Shown: piece after piece, positions 27,079 to 35,546 of the stretch
Layout of the letters: each line of letters opens with the position of its first letter
Numbering within the stretch: the stretch's first letter is position 1
Source of the DNA: Candidatus Aeolococcus gillhamiae
Lineage (GTDB): Bacteria > Chloroflexota > Dormibacteria > Aeolococcales > Aeolococcaceae
Reading direction: 5' to 3'
DNA: 52,562 nt
NCBI GenBank assembly: GCA_003244045.1
Contig: QHBU01000008.1
Span: forward strand, 1 to 52,562
Program-made: the position numbers and the translations under genes
Notes under the pieces: model-generated
What the model was told of the DNA's origin: nothing
Databases searched by the model: none
The model's input: the letters and a program-made list of their open reading frames with translations, nothing else

Positions 27079-28259
27079 GCGCTCGGCAGGGAGAAGGCGA
27101 ACCGACCGCCATCGCCCGGGAGCGGATCCTCGAGCCACACCCGCCCGCCCTGGGCGGCGACCAGGCCACGCACGATCGGCAGGCCCAGGCCGGTGCCGCC
27201 GCTGCCGCGCACAAAGCGCTCGAAGATGCGCTCGCGCTGCTCCAGGGGCACACCCGGGCCCCGGTCGATGACCCGGATCACCACAGTGTCCCCATCCGCG
27301 ACCGCCGCCACGGTGAGCGCGGTGTCTGCGGGAGCGAAGTGATCCGCGTTGGCGAGGAGGTTATCGATCACCTGTCCGAGCCTGTCCCAGTCGGCGAGAA
27401 CCTCCGGGGTTGCGGGGGAAACCTGTACCTCGATCTCTCGCTGCGGGCTGGAGCGGCACAGACGTCCGGCCGCGGCCTCGACGGCGTCGGCGACGTCCAC
27501 CCGGTCGAGCCGCAGGTCAATGGCGCCGCCCTCGATGCGCGCCATGTCGAGCATGTCCGAAACCAGCCGTGCCAGCCGTTGCGCCGCTGCCGCCACCTCG
27601 TCGAGCTCCGCACGCAGCGTCGGCTGCAGGTCGTCGCGGCCCAGCACAGCGGTGGCGCCTGTGAGGATGCCCCCCAGCGGGGTGCGCAGCTCGTGCGACA
27701 CGTTGGCGAAGAACTCGTGGCGCACCCTGTCGGTCTCCTCGAGAACCTGTACCTGCCGGTCCCGTTCGGCGAGCCGCGCCGCGACCTGCGCCGCCGCCGC
27801 CTGCTCTCGGTTGAGCCGGGCGAGGTCGATGTTGGCGCGCTGCAGCTCACCCGCCAGGGCCTGCGAGCGCAGCTGAGCGTTGCGCCGCCGGGAGCCGAGA
27901 GTGCCCACCAGTCCGGCCGCGCCGAAGAACACGATCAGGTTGACGACGTCCTCGGCGTTGGCGATGGACAGTGTGTGCTTGGGCGGTACGAAGAGGTAGT
28001 CAACCAGGATGGTGCTGAGGGCGGCCGACACCAGCGCGGGCCCGACGCCGATGGCCACGCCGAGCACGGCGACGATCGACAGGTACAGGAAGGCGTAGTC
28101 GCGCGGGTTGTTGAAGTTGACGCCGACGAGCACCAGCGTCAGCGCTGCTGGAGCCATTACGGCGGCCACGTATCCACCGATCCTCACCATCGAGAGCTGC
28201 CGCCCGTAATCCGCCATGGCTGGAATCATGAATCGCCGCGCGAGGGCCTGGCGCGTCAC
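27075..28259 (-). CDS. Sensor histidine kinase with DUF4118 (KdpD C-terminal-like); start could be 28217
   Basis: DUF4118-like NPRDYAFLYLSIVAVLGVAIGVGPALVSAALSTILVDYLFVPPKHTL; HELRTPLGGILTGA; HATPase DNLLANADHFAP, GTGLGLPIVRGLV. Confidence 0.9.
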   Translation of the reverse strand: MTRQALARRFMIPAMADYGRQLSMVRIGGYVAAVMAPAALTLVLVGVNFNNPRDYAFLYLSIVAVLGVAIGVGPALVSAALSTILVDYLFVPPKHTLSIANAEDVVNLIVFFGAAGLVGTLGSRRRNAQLRSQALAGELQRANIDLARLNREQAAAAQVAARLAERDRQVQVLEETDRVRHEFFANVSHELRTPLGGILTGATAVLGRDDLQPTLRAELDEVAAAAQRLARLVSDMLDMARIEGGAIDLRLDRVDVADAVEAAAGRLCRSSPQREIEVQVSPATPEVLADWDRLGQVIDNLLANADHFAPADTALTVAAVADGDTVVIRVIDRGPGVPLEQRERIFERFVRGSGGTGLGLPIVRGLVAAQGGRVWLEDPLPGDGGRFAFSLPSA

Positions 28260-28260
28260 C

Positions 28261-28887
28261 TCACTTGGTGAGCAGGCTGGCCACCACGTTGATCGTGATC
28301 GCGACCACCACCACGCCGAACATGTACGACAGCATCGCGTGGCGAATCGCGGCCCGACGGATCTCCTTGCTGTTGAGGTCGGTGTCGGACACCTGGAAGG
28401 TCATCCCGATCGTGAGCGCCACGTAGAGGAAGTCGCCGTACGTCGGCATGTAGCGGCCGGAGTGAAAATCGATGCCACCGCCGCCCGTGTAGAAGAGGTG
28501 CGCGTAGCGAAGCGTGAAAACCGCATGGACCGAGCCCCACGACAGCACCACGCTCGCGACCGCCACCGCGGTGAGCACCGTCTTGGCCGATCCCTGCAGC
28601 GTGGCAGCGTGGATCAGGGCGAACACGACGCCGACCAGGCTGGCCACGCAGGCGCCCACGATGATCGCGTCCGCGGCGGCCCTGGAGTTGTCCTCCGTCA
28701 GGCAGTGGGCCTTGGTGCTGGAGGCGTCCATGTGGTGCAGCTTCAGCCACGCTGTGGTGAGGAATGCGAGGGCAGTCGCGTCCCAGCCCACCAGCACCGC
28801 GATCTGCCACTGGGCGAAGACCATCGTCGGGACGAAGGCGATCACCCCGAGAGCGACACAGAGCGCGAGGCGGGTGCGGGCATTCAT
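28261..28887 (-). CDS. DUF1345 family membrane protein
   Basis: WGSVHAVFTLRYAHLFYTGGGGIDFHSGRYMPTYGDFLYVALTIGMTFQVSDTDLNSKEIRRAAIRHAMLSY is the characteristic DUF1345 segment. Confidence 0.85.
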   Translation of the reverse strand: MNARTRLALCVALGVIAFVPTMVFAQWQIAVLVGWDATALAFLTTAWLKLHHMDASSTKAHCLTEDNSRAAADAIIVGACVASLVGVVFALIHAATLQGSAKTVLTAVAVASVVLSWGSVHAVFTLRYAHLFYTGGGGIDFHSGRYMPTYGDFLYVALTIGMTFQVSDTDLNSKEIRRAAIRHAMLSYMFGVVVVAITINVVASLLTK

Positions 28888-28963
28888 CGCTTCCTTGTAC
28901 GCGCGCGGTACGGTCCTGTCCAGCGCGAGCATCCCGGGCGGCGCAGATGGTAGAAGGGCCGCG

Positions 28964-30370
28964 ATGGATCTCGTTGGCGGCGTCGACAGGACCGTGGGCG
29001 ACCTCATCGAGGGCGCCGAGCGCCGTCACCATGGGCGGCGCCTGGGCCGCATCGGCTGGACCCGCGCCCTGGAGGGCCGGAGTGCGGGGTGGGCTGGTGG
29101 AAGCACGGCTCCGCGCGACGGCAACCGCCTCGAGGTGTGCGTCGACGGCGCCGCCGCGCTGCCCGAGATTGCGGCCGCGATTCGGTCGGCGCGGCGATCC
29201 GTGCACGTCGCGGGCTGGGCGATCAGCCCGGAGTTCGCCATGGAGCGGGAGCCCGCCGTCACCACCCTGCGCGAGCTCCTCGCCGAGGCTGCCGAGCGGG
29301 TCGAGGTGCGCGTCCTTGTGTGGGCCGGAGCCCCGTTGCCGCTTATCCACCCCACGCGTGCGGAGGCCAGGAGGGCGCTCGCCAGCCTGACCCGCGGAAC
29401 GCGTATTCGCGGTGCTCTCGACGCGCGCAACCGCCCCATGCACTGCCATCACGAGAAGCTCGTCATCGTCGACGGGGCCACCGCGTTCGTGGGCGGCATC
29501 GACCTCACCTACCTGGGCGGCGACCGGTTTGACGGCGCCCCCCATGGGGCACGTGACGGCCTGGGGTGGCACGACGCCGCCGCACGGCTGAGCGGCCCCG
29601 CGGCCAGCGACGTCGCCGCGCACTTCGCGATGCGCTGGGAGGCCACGACCGGTGAGCACCTCCCGTCCGACGATGTGCCTGCGGCGGCGGGAATGAGCCG
29701 CGTGCAGGTGGTCAGGACGGTTCCGGAACGCACGTACCCGGCGCTACCGGATGGTGACTTCAGCGTCCTCGAGGCATACGTCGGTGCGCTGCGGCGCGCC
29801 CATCGCCTCATCTACATCGAGAACCAGTTCCTCTGGAGCGCGGAGATCGTCCGCGTGCTCAGCCGCAAGCTGCGCCGCCCACCCAGCGACGAGTTCCGTC
29901 TCTGCGTGGTGCTGCCTCTGCGCCCCAATACTGGCAACGACGACACCCGCGGCCAGCTCGATGTGCTCATGGAGGCCGATCGCGACCAGCGCCTGCTGGT
30001 CGGCACTGTCGGGCCACCCGGTCGCCAGTACCCGCGCGTCTACGTGCACGCCAAGATCGCGGTGGTCGACGATGAGTGGCTCACGCTGGGGTCGGCGAAC
30101 CTCAACGAGCACTCCCTCTTCAACGACACGGAGATGAACGTGGTGACCGACGACGCCGGCCTGGCGCGCCGCGTGCGTGAGCGGCTGTGGTCCGAGCACC
30201 TCGGCGAGGACTGCACGGGCGCCGATCCGCTCGCGGTGATCGAGGAACGCTGGCGGCCGCTGCTCAACGGCAATGCGCCGAGCAGTGTCCAGCTCCGCCC
30301 GCTGCCGAGCACGTCGCGTCGGGCAGCGCGACTGCTGGGACCGATCAAGGGCCTCTTCGTCGACGGCTGA
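28964..30370 (+). CDS. Phospholipase D-like / cardiolipin synthase-like protein
   Basis: Two HKD motifs: HCHHEKLVIVDGATAFVGGIDLT and YVHAKIAVVDDEWLTLGSANLNEHSLFNDTEM. Confidence 0.9.
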   Translation: MDLVGGVDRTVGDLIEGAERRHHGRRLGRIGWTRALEGRSAGWAGGSTAPRDGNRLEVCVDGAAALPEIAAAIRSARRSVHVAGWAISPEFAMEREPAVTTLRELLAEAAERVEVRVLVWAGAPLPLIHPTRAEARRALASLTRGTRIRGALDARNRPMHCHHEKLVIVDGATAFVGGIDLTYLGGDRFDGAPHGARDGLGWHDAAARLSGPAASDVAAHFAMRWEATTGEHLPSDDVPAAAGMSRVQVVRTVPERTYPALPDGDFSVLEAYVGALRRAHRLIYIENQFLWSAEIVRVLSRKLRRPPSDEFRLCVVLPLRPNTGNDDTRGQLDVLMEADRDQRLLVGTVGPPGRQYPRVYVHAKIAVVDDEWLTLGSANLNEHSLFNDTEMNVVTDDAGLARRVRERLWSEHLGEDCTGADPLAVIEERWRPLLNGNAPSSVQLRPLPSTSRRAARLLGPIKGLFVDG

Positions 30371-30385
30371 GCCGGACCGGCCTGC

Positions 30386-30850
30386 TCAGATGGGACGAGG
30401 ACGCCTCCTGCGCCTCAATGCCGCGGCGGCCACCGTGGTGCCCACCAGCGCGATGAGCAGGGTGGCCGGCGCCTCAGGAACCGCAGCCGCGACGAAGGCG
30501 ACCGGGGTCGTGTTGCCGCCGTCGAGGTCCTTCATGAGCTTGGTGATATCCGGAGTGCCCCAGCCAGAGGCGTAGTCCCAACCCGTTTTCGAGCAGGAAT
30601 ACGGTCCCGGGGTGGGCTCACAGGATGGGATGGTGTTGGTGTTCCCGGCCTGACCGATGTCGAAGAAGTCATTCGCGTAGCGGGTGACGTCAGTGTTGTT
30701 GCGTAGATCGCCGGTGACGCGAACCCGAGCCGTCCGGGATTCGACGAAGCGGCCTGGATGCGCGTCCACATGCCCAGCCACAGCGGCGAGCTCAGGCTTG
30801 TGCCGCCACCGGCGTAGTACCCCCTCCTCCGTCTGGACGCGTGCGAGCGC
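30386..30850 (-). pseudogene. 3' remnant of S53 (sedolisin-type) peptidase, frameshifted
   Basis: Frame A YYAGGGTSLSSPLWLGMWTRIQAASSNPGRLGFASPAIYA continues in frame B NNTDVTRYANDFFDIGQAGNTNTIPSC...GWDYASGWGTPDITKLMKDLDGG...VPEAPATLLIALVGTTVAAAALRRRRRPRPI. Confidence 0.75.
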
Positions 30851-30904
30851 GCCTTCCTGGTACCCGCACCTCCTTAACCGCCTGCTGGCGACGAACCTTG
30901 CGCC

Positions 30905-30945
30905 TTGACAGGGGGTCAGGCGGGCTATATAGTCGGCGCCGACTA
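30905..30945 (+). promoter_or_regulatory. Sigma70-type promoter overlapped by 16-bp palindromic operator for the PadR gene
   Basis: TTGACA (30905-30910), 17-bp spacer, TATAGT (30928-30933); perfect palindrome TAGTCGGCGCCGACTA (30930-30945) overlaps the -10. Confidence 0.75.
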
Positions 30946-30958
30946 ATCGGAGTCGTCT

Positions 30959-31645
30959 ATGCCGAATTTCAACCGAACGCCCGCCGCTCTCGTGGTGCTC
31001 AACCTGCTCTGCGAACGGCCCCGTCACCCCTACGCGTTGCGCATCCTGATCCGAGAACGCGGCATCGAGAGCGTGGTGAAGATGGGCAATGCCTCGATCT
31101 ACGACTCGGTGGAGCGCCTCGAGCGGGCAGGCTACATCGAGGCGAGCGAGACCTCCCGGGAGGGCCGCAGGCCGGAGCGCACCGTGTACTCGGCGACCGA
31201 GGCCGGCAGGGACGAACTCCACATCTGGATGGGGGAGCTGCTCTCCGAGCCGGTGGAGGAGTACCCGCGGTTCGGCGTGGCGCTTGCGTTCGTGCTCGGC
31301 CTTGGCCGCGACGCCACGCTGCACACGCTGAGGCACCGCATCATGCGCCTCGAGTCACTGGTCGCCGCGCGCGACGCGGTCACCGCCTCCCTGACGCATG
31401 TACCGCGGATCGTCCTCATCGAAGGGGAGTACACGCAGGCGTTGCACGTTGCTGAGCTCAGCTGGCTGAGCGGCATCGTCGACGACATCGCCGCCGGGCG
31501 GCTGTGGACCGACGCCGAGATCGAAGCCCTGTTCACGCTCCCGTCGGGGGCGGACGAGGAACCCGGCGGCAATGCTGAGATGACCCGACTCATAGAGAAG
31601 CACAGACAGAAGAACCGTTCACACGAGGGGGCTCGAGATGGCTGA
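30959..31645 (+). CDS. PadR family transcriptional regulator
   Basis: ALVVLNLLCERPRHPYALRILIRERGIE...SIYDSVERLERAGYIEASETSREGRRPERTVYSATEAGRDEL. Confidence 0.92.
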   Translation: MPNFNRTPAALVVLNLLCERPRHPYALRILIRERGIESVVKMGNASIYDSVERLERAGYIEASETSREGRRPERTVYSATEAGRDELHIWMGELLSEPVEEYPRFGVALAFVLGLGRDATLHTLRHRIMRLESLVAARDAVTASLTHVPRIVLIEGEYTQALHVAELSWLSGIVDDIAAGRLWTDAEIEALFTLPSGADEEPGGNAEMTRLIEKHRQKNRSHEGARDG

Positions 31646-33290
31646 CACGCAGACCCACACCACGGAGCGGCCGAACCGGCCCATCGCCGCGCTCGTCGTC
31701 CTCTCGCTCGGCCTCTTCATGACGCTGCTCGACCTCACCATCGTCAACGTCGCCATCCCGCGCATCAGCGACGGCCTTGGCGCTGGCCTCGACAGCATCC
31801 TCTGGGTGCTCAACGCGTACAGCCTGGTGTACGCGGTGCTGCTGATCACCTCGGGACGGCTCGGGGACATCATCGGACCACGACGCCTGTTCGTGATCGG
31901 GACCGGCCTGTTCACGCTCGCGTCCTTGCTGAGCGCGCTGGCGAGCTCACCTCTCCAATTGATCTTCTCGCGCGCTCTCCAGGGTCTCGGCGCGGCAATC
32001 CTCGCGCCGCAGGGTTTGCCAATCCTGCTGAGCATCTTCCCGGTCGAGAAACGCGCCGCGGTTTTCGCCATCTTCGGTGTGCTCGCCGGGCTCGCTGTGC
32101 TTGCTGGTCCCACCCTCGGGGGGTTCCTCGTGACCCACTTCGGCTGGCAGTCGATCTTCTATGTCAACCTGCCTGTGGGGGTGCTGGTGATCGGCGCGGC
32201 ACTGCTGTTCGTGCCCGACATCCGGCCCGGACGCAGGCACCGTCTCGACTTCGTCGGCGTGGCCCTGGCGACTGCCGGGCTGCTCGGAGTCGTGTATGGG
32301 CTGATCGAGGGCCAGCGCTACCAGTGGGGCACCATCACCGGCGTCATCTCCATCCCGCTGGTGATCGCCGCGGGTGTGGTGGTGCTCGCGGTGTTCTTCG
32401 TCCATCAGACGCAGCGCCAGGATCGCGAGCCGCTGCTGCCCTTCGCCGTGTTCCACGACCGCAACTTCGCGGTGATGACCTTCGTGCTCAGCGCGATGGG
32501 CTTCTCCATCGTGAGCTTCTACCTGCCGCTGACCATCTACCTGCAGTCCGTGCTCGGGCTCTCCGCCGTCGACGCCGGGTTGACGATCGCCGCGCAACCG
32601 GTGGCGATGATCCTCATGTCGGGGGTGTCGAACGGGCTGATGACCAAGGTCAGCGCAAAGTACCTGCTGATACCCGGCCTCGTTGGCCTCGCCGCGGGGG
32701 TCGCCTTCATCGCGATCGCTGTGCACGCCGACTCCGGACGTTGGAGCTTCCTGCCCGGTCTGATCCTCGCCGGTGTTGGGATGGCGTTCATCTGGGGTCC
32801 TGTGTACTCCCTGGCCACTCGCGACCTCAAGCCGGAGCACGCCGGCGTGGCCTCAGGTGTGCTCAACACCATCCAGGAGCTGGGCGCGGTCATCGCCGGT
32901 GCGGTGGTGGGCGCGGTTCTCCAGACACAGCTGGCGACCAACCTGCGGGCAGAGGCGGTGGCGCGCTCGGCCGCTCTGCCGCAGCAGGCACAGGCGCCGT
33001 TCGTCGACGGCTTCAGCCACGCCAGCAGCTCCGGTCTTGCGGTGGGTGCGAGTCAAAGTGCGATCCCTCCTGGGGCGCTGGCGCACGTCCCGGCGGCGCT
33101 GGCCGCGCAACTCCAGCAGGCGGGGCACGAGGTGTTCGCCAGCGCATTCGTCGGCGCGATGCGGCCGACGCTGGTCATCGGCGTCGCGGTGGTGCTTGCG
33201 GCGGCTGGGGCCGGCCTGCTGGCCCGGGCGAGGTCGAGGCGGGCGGGCGAGCAGTACCCGACAGCGAAGCAGCCGGCAGCAGCGATGTGA
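31638..33290 (+). CDS. MFS multidrug transporter, DHA2 (EmrB/QacA) family
   Basis: LDLTIVNVAIPRISDGLGAGLDSILWVLNAYSLVYAVLLITSGRLGDIIGPRRLF; 14-TM pattern. Confidence 0.93.
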   Translation: MADTQTHTTERPNRPIAALVVLSLGLFMTLLDLTIVNVAIPRISDGLGAGLDSILWVLNAYSLVYAVLLITSGRLGDIIGPRRLFVIGTGLFTLASLLSALASSPLQLIFSRALQGLGAAILAPQGLPILLSIFPVEKRAAVFAIFGVLAGLAVLAGPTLGGFLVTHFGWQSIFYVNLPVGVLVIGAALLFVPDIRPGRRHRLDFVGVALATAGLLGVVYGLIEGQRYQWGTITGVISIPLVIAAGVVVLAVFFVHQTQRQDREPLLPFAVFHDRNFAVMTFVLSAMGFSIVSFYLPLTIYLQSVLGLSAVDAGLTIAAQPVAMILMSGVSNGLMTKVSAKYLLIPGLVGLAAGVAFIAIAVHADSGRWSFLPGLILAGVGMAFIWGPVYSLATRDLKPEHAGVASGVLNTIQELGAVIAGAVVGAVLQTQLATNLRAEAVARSAALPQQAQAPFVDGFSHASSSGLAVGASQSAIPPGALAHVPAALAAQLQQAGHEVFASAFVGAMRPTLVIGVAVVLAAAGAGLLARARSRRAGEQYPTAKQPAAAM

Positions 33291-33331
33291 CGCTCGTGGC
33301 CAGCCTGCCCCCCAGGTGATCGGGTTGCCGA

Positions 33332-35143
33332 CTACGCGACAGCGCTGCCGCTGCGCGGAACGGTGACGGGCTCGTCGAGCGCGAGCTTCACCCGATCGCG
33401 ACCCTCGCGCTTGGCCCCGTACATGGCCACATCCGCCGCACGCACCAGGTCGGCGAGTGTGGACCCATGCTCGGGGAAGCTGGCGATGCCAACCGATGCG
33501 GTGATCCGCTCGATCCCCAAGCAAGCCGGCGGGATGGGCACCTTGGTCATCGCCGCACGCAGATCGGTGGCGACCCGCACGGCGCCCGCCGCGTCAGCGT
33601 CGCGAAGCACGAGGACGAACTCCTCGCCGCCCAGCCGCACCGCACCGTCGCCGGCCCTGCTGGTGCGCCGCAACTCGTCGGCGACGCGCTGCAGCACCTC
33701 GTCGCCGGCGGCATGGCCGCCGGTGTCATTGATCCTCTTGAAGTGGTCGAGGTCGACCAGAACGATGCTCAGAGGTGCGCCGCGGCGCCGACAGTCGGCG
33801 ATCTCGCGCTCGCCGGCCTCGCGAAGCCAGCGGCTGTTGAACAAACCGGTCAAGCCGTCGGTCATGGCGCGGCGAGCGAGCTCCTCGTACAGCTGCGCGT
33901 TGTGCCACGCGGCGGCGGCGGTGTGCCCGAAGAGAGAGGCCGCCTCGAGATCTTCGTCGGTGAAGCGGTTGAGCCCCATCCGCCGGCAGTTGAGCATGCC
34001 GAGCTTGTGGTCACCGGCGACCAGCGGGATGAGCAGCAGTGATTCATGCTCGAACGGTGTGTTGGGAATCGTGGTGGCGGCCGGGTGGGCGCCCGCGTTG
34101 CCGAGGTTCTGTGGGGTGCCCAGGGCGAATGCCCAGCCGTTGAGGCCGACCGACATGGAGAAGCTGTCGGCCATGATCTGCTCGGCCTGCGGACCGGTGG
34201 CGAACGCTGCCACGAACTGCTCGGTGTCCGGGCCGGCTTCGTAGATGGAAAGGTCGTCGACGGGCACGACCAGGGACAGCTGCTCGGCGATCACAGCGAG
34301 GATGCGCTGGGGGTCGTGCTCAGCTTGCAGCGCCAGGGCGGCACTGCTCAACGCGTGCGGGAGACTTGCCTGCTTCACAGTGCTCGCCGCCGGCGGATGC
34401 CGGGTCACCAGCTGGTTGGGGTGCACCGGGCCGTCGGGGGTGAAGGAGTCGACAGTGAGCGAACTGAGCAGACCGAAATCCACCGCCACCAGGTCGCCCT
34501 GGAGCGATGGCATGGCAAGCGGTTCACCAACATGCGCCCCCTGCCCGAATTGGATGCCGAGATCGAGGAGGGTGGCGAGGTCGTCGTGGGTGTCGACGCC
34601 TTCGGCCACGATCTGGGCGTTGAGGTGCGTGGCAAATGACAGCAGCGACACCACCAGCGCGCGGCGCGGATGGCTGGCGTGCAGCTCGCTGGTCAGGCGC
34701 GGACCGAGCTTGATGAAGTCGGGCCGAAGCTCTGCGATGCCCAACATGCCCGCCTGGGAGGCCCCGCCATCGTGGGTGGCGACCCGGAAGCCGCAGCTGC
34801 GAAGGTCGGCCACGATGGTGCCGAGGCCGGCGGCATCGGCCGCGGATCCCGGCTCGCTGATCTCGATGGCGATGCGATGGGTCGGAGCATCTTCATCAGC
34901 CGCCAGCTCTTGCAAGCTCTGCACCGCGCCTCGCTCGACGAGCGCGGAGACCGGCAGGTTGAGAAACAGAATCGGCGGGCGGATGGCCACCGAGCAGGTG
35001 AGCGCAGCCCGTACGAAGATGAGGTCGAGCTCGGCACCCACGCTGCCTTCGCGGATCGCCTGGTAGCCGAGGACGCTCCCGTCCAACAGCCGGGCCACCG
35101 GGTGCAGAGCGGCGCGCACGCCGTCGAAGTCGCTGAGCTCCAT
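33332..35143 (-). CDS. EAL(degenerate)-GAF-GGDEF cyclic-di-GMP protein
   Basis: GGDEF domain DGLTGLFNSRWL...LVDLDHFKRINDTGGHAAGDEVLQRVADELR...RLGGEEFVLVL; EAL-like N-terminus with the EAL position reading QAI (VLGYQAIREG). Confidence 0.9.
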   Translation of the reverse strand: MELSDFDGVRAALHPVARLLDGSVLGYQAIREGSVGAELDLIFVRAALTCSVAIRPPILFLNLPVSALVERGAVQSLQELAADEDAPTHRIAIEISEPGSAADAAGLGTIVADLRSCGFRVATHDGGASQAGMLGIAELRPDFIKLGPRLTSELHASHPRRALVVSLLSFATHLNAQIVAEGVDTHDDLATLLDLGIQFGQGAHVGEPLAMPSLQGDLVAVDFGLLSSLTVDSFTPDGPVHPNQLVTRHPPAASTVKQASLPHALSSAALALQAEHDPQRILAVIAEQLSLVVPVDDLSIYEAGPDTEQFVAAFATGPQAEQIMADSFSMSVGLNGWAFALGTPQNLGNAGAHPAATTIPNTPFEHESLLLIPLVAGDHKLGMLNCRRMGLNRFTDEDLEAASLFGHTAAAAWHNAQLYEELARRAMTDGLTGLFNSRWLREAGEREIADCRRRGAPLSIVLVDLDHFKRINDTGGHAAGDEVLQRVADELRRTSRAGDGAVRLGGEEFVLVLRDADAAGAVRVATDLRAAMTKVPIPPACLGIERITASVGIASFPEHGSTLADLVRAADVAMYGAKREGRDRVKLALDEPVTVPRSGSAVA

Positions 35144-35353
35144 CTCCGGGCAGCTTCCTCGCGACCGTCGACGAGACCAGTGACGTGTATGTCGCAGGGC
35201 GGCATCAAATCCGGGCCGAATTGCAATGTGCGAACCGGTGCCCCTGGTGCAGCGCTCGGCGTTACCAGCCTGTTATCGATTGGACCCGTGCGCCTCGACA
35301 TGCGATGACTGACAATCGCATCACTCCGCTCAAACGTCACAGGGGCCGTCATC

Positions 35354-35539
35354 ATGAGTCGAATCCACCGCCTGGTCAGACCAGCTGTCATGGTGATCGC
35401 GGGTGTCTCCGCAATCGCCACGCTCTCGGGCTCCGTCCCGGCAACCGCGCATGCTCGCGCCGCCGGCGCCCAGGCCCACGCCCGCATCCACGGGGGGCCC
35501 GCCGTTGCCCATGCCCGCGCCATCGTGACGCTCGCCTAA
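35354..35539 (+). CDS. Small secreted peptide (61 aa)
   Basis: MSRIHRLVRPAVMVIAGVSAIATLSGSVPATAHA signal peptide, then HARAAGAQAHARIHGGPAVAHARAIVTLA. Confidence 0.4.
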   Translation: MSRIHRLVRPAVMVIAGVSAIATLSGSVPATAHARAAGAQAHARIHGGPAVAHARAIVTLA

Positions 35540-35546
35540 TCGCGCT

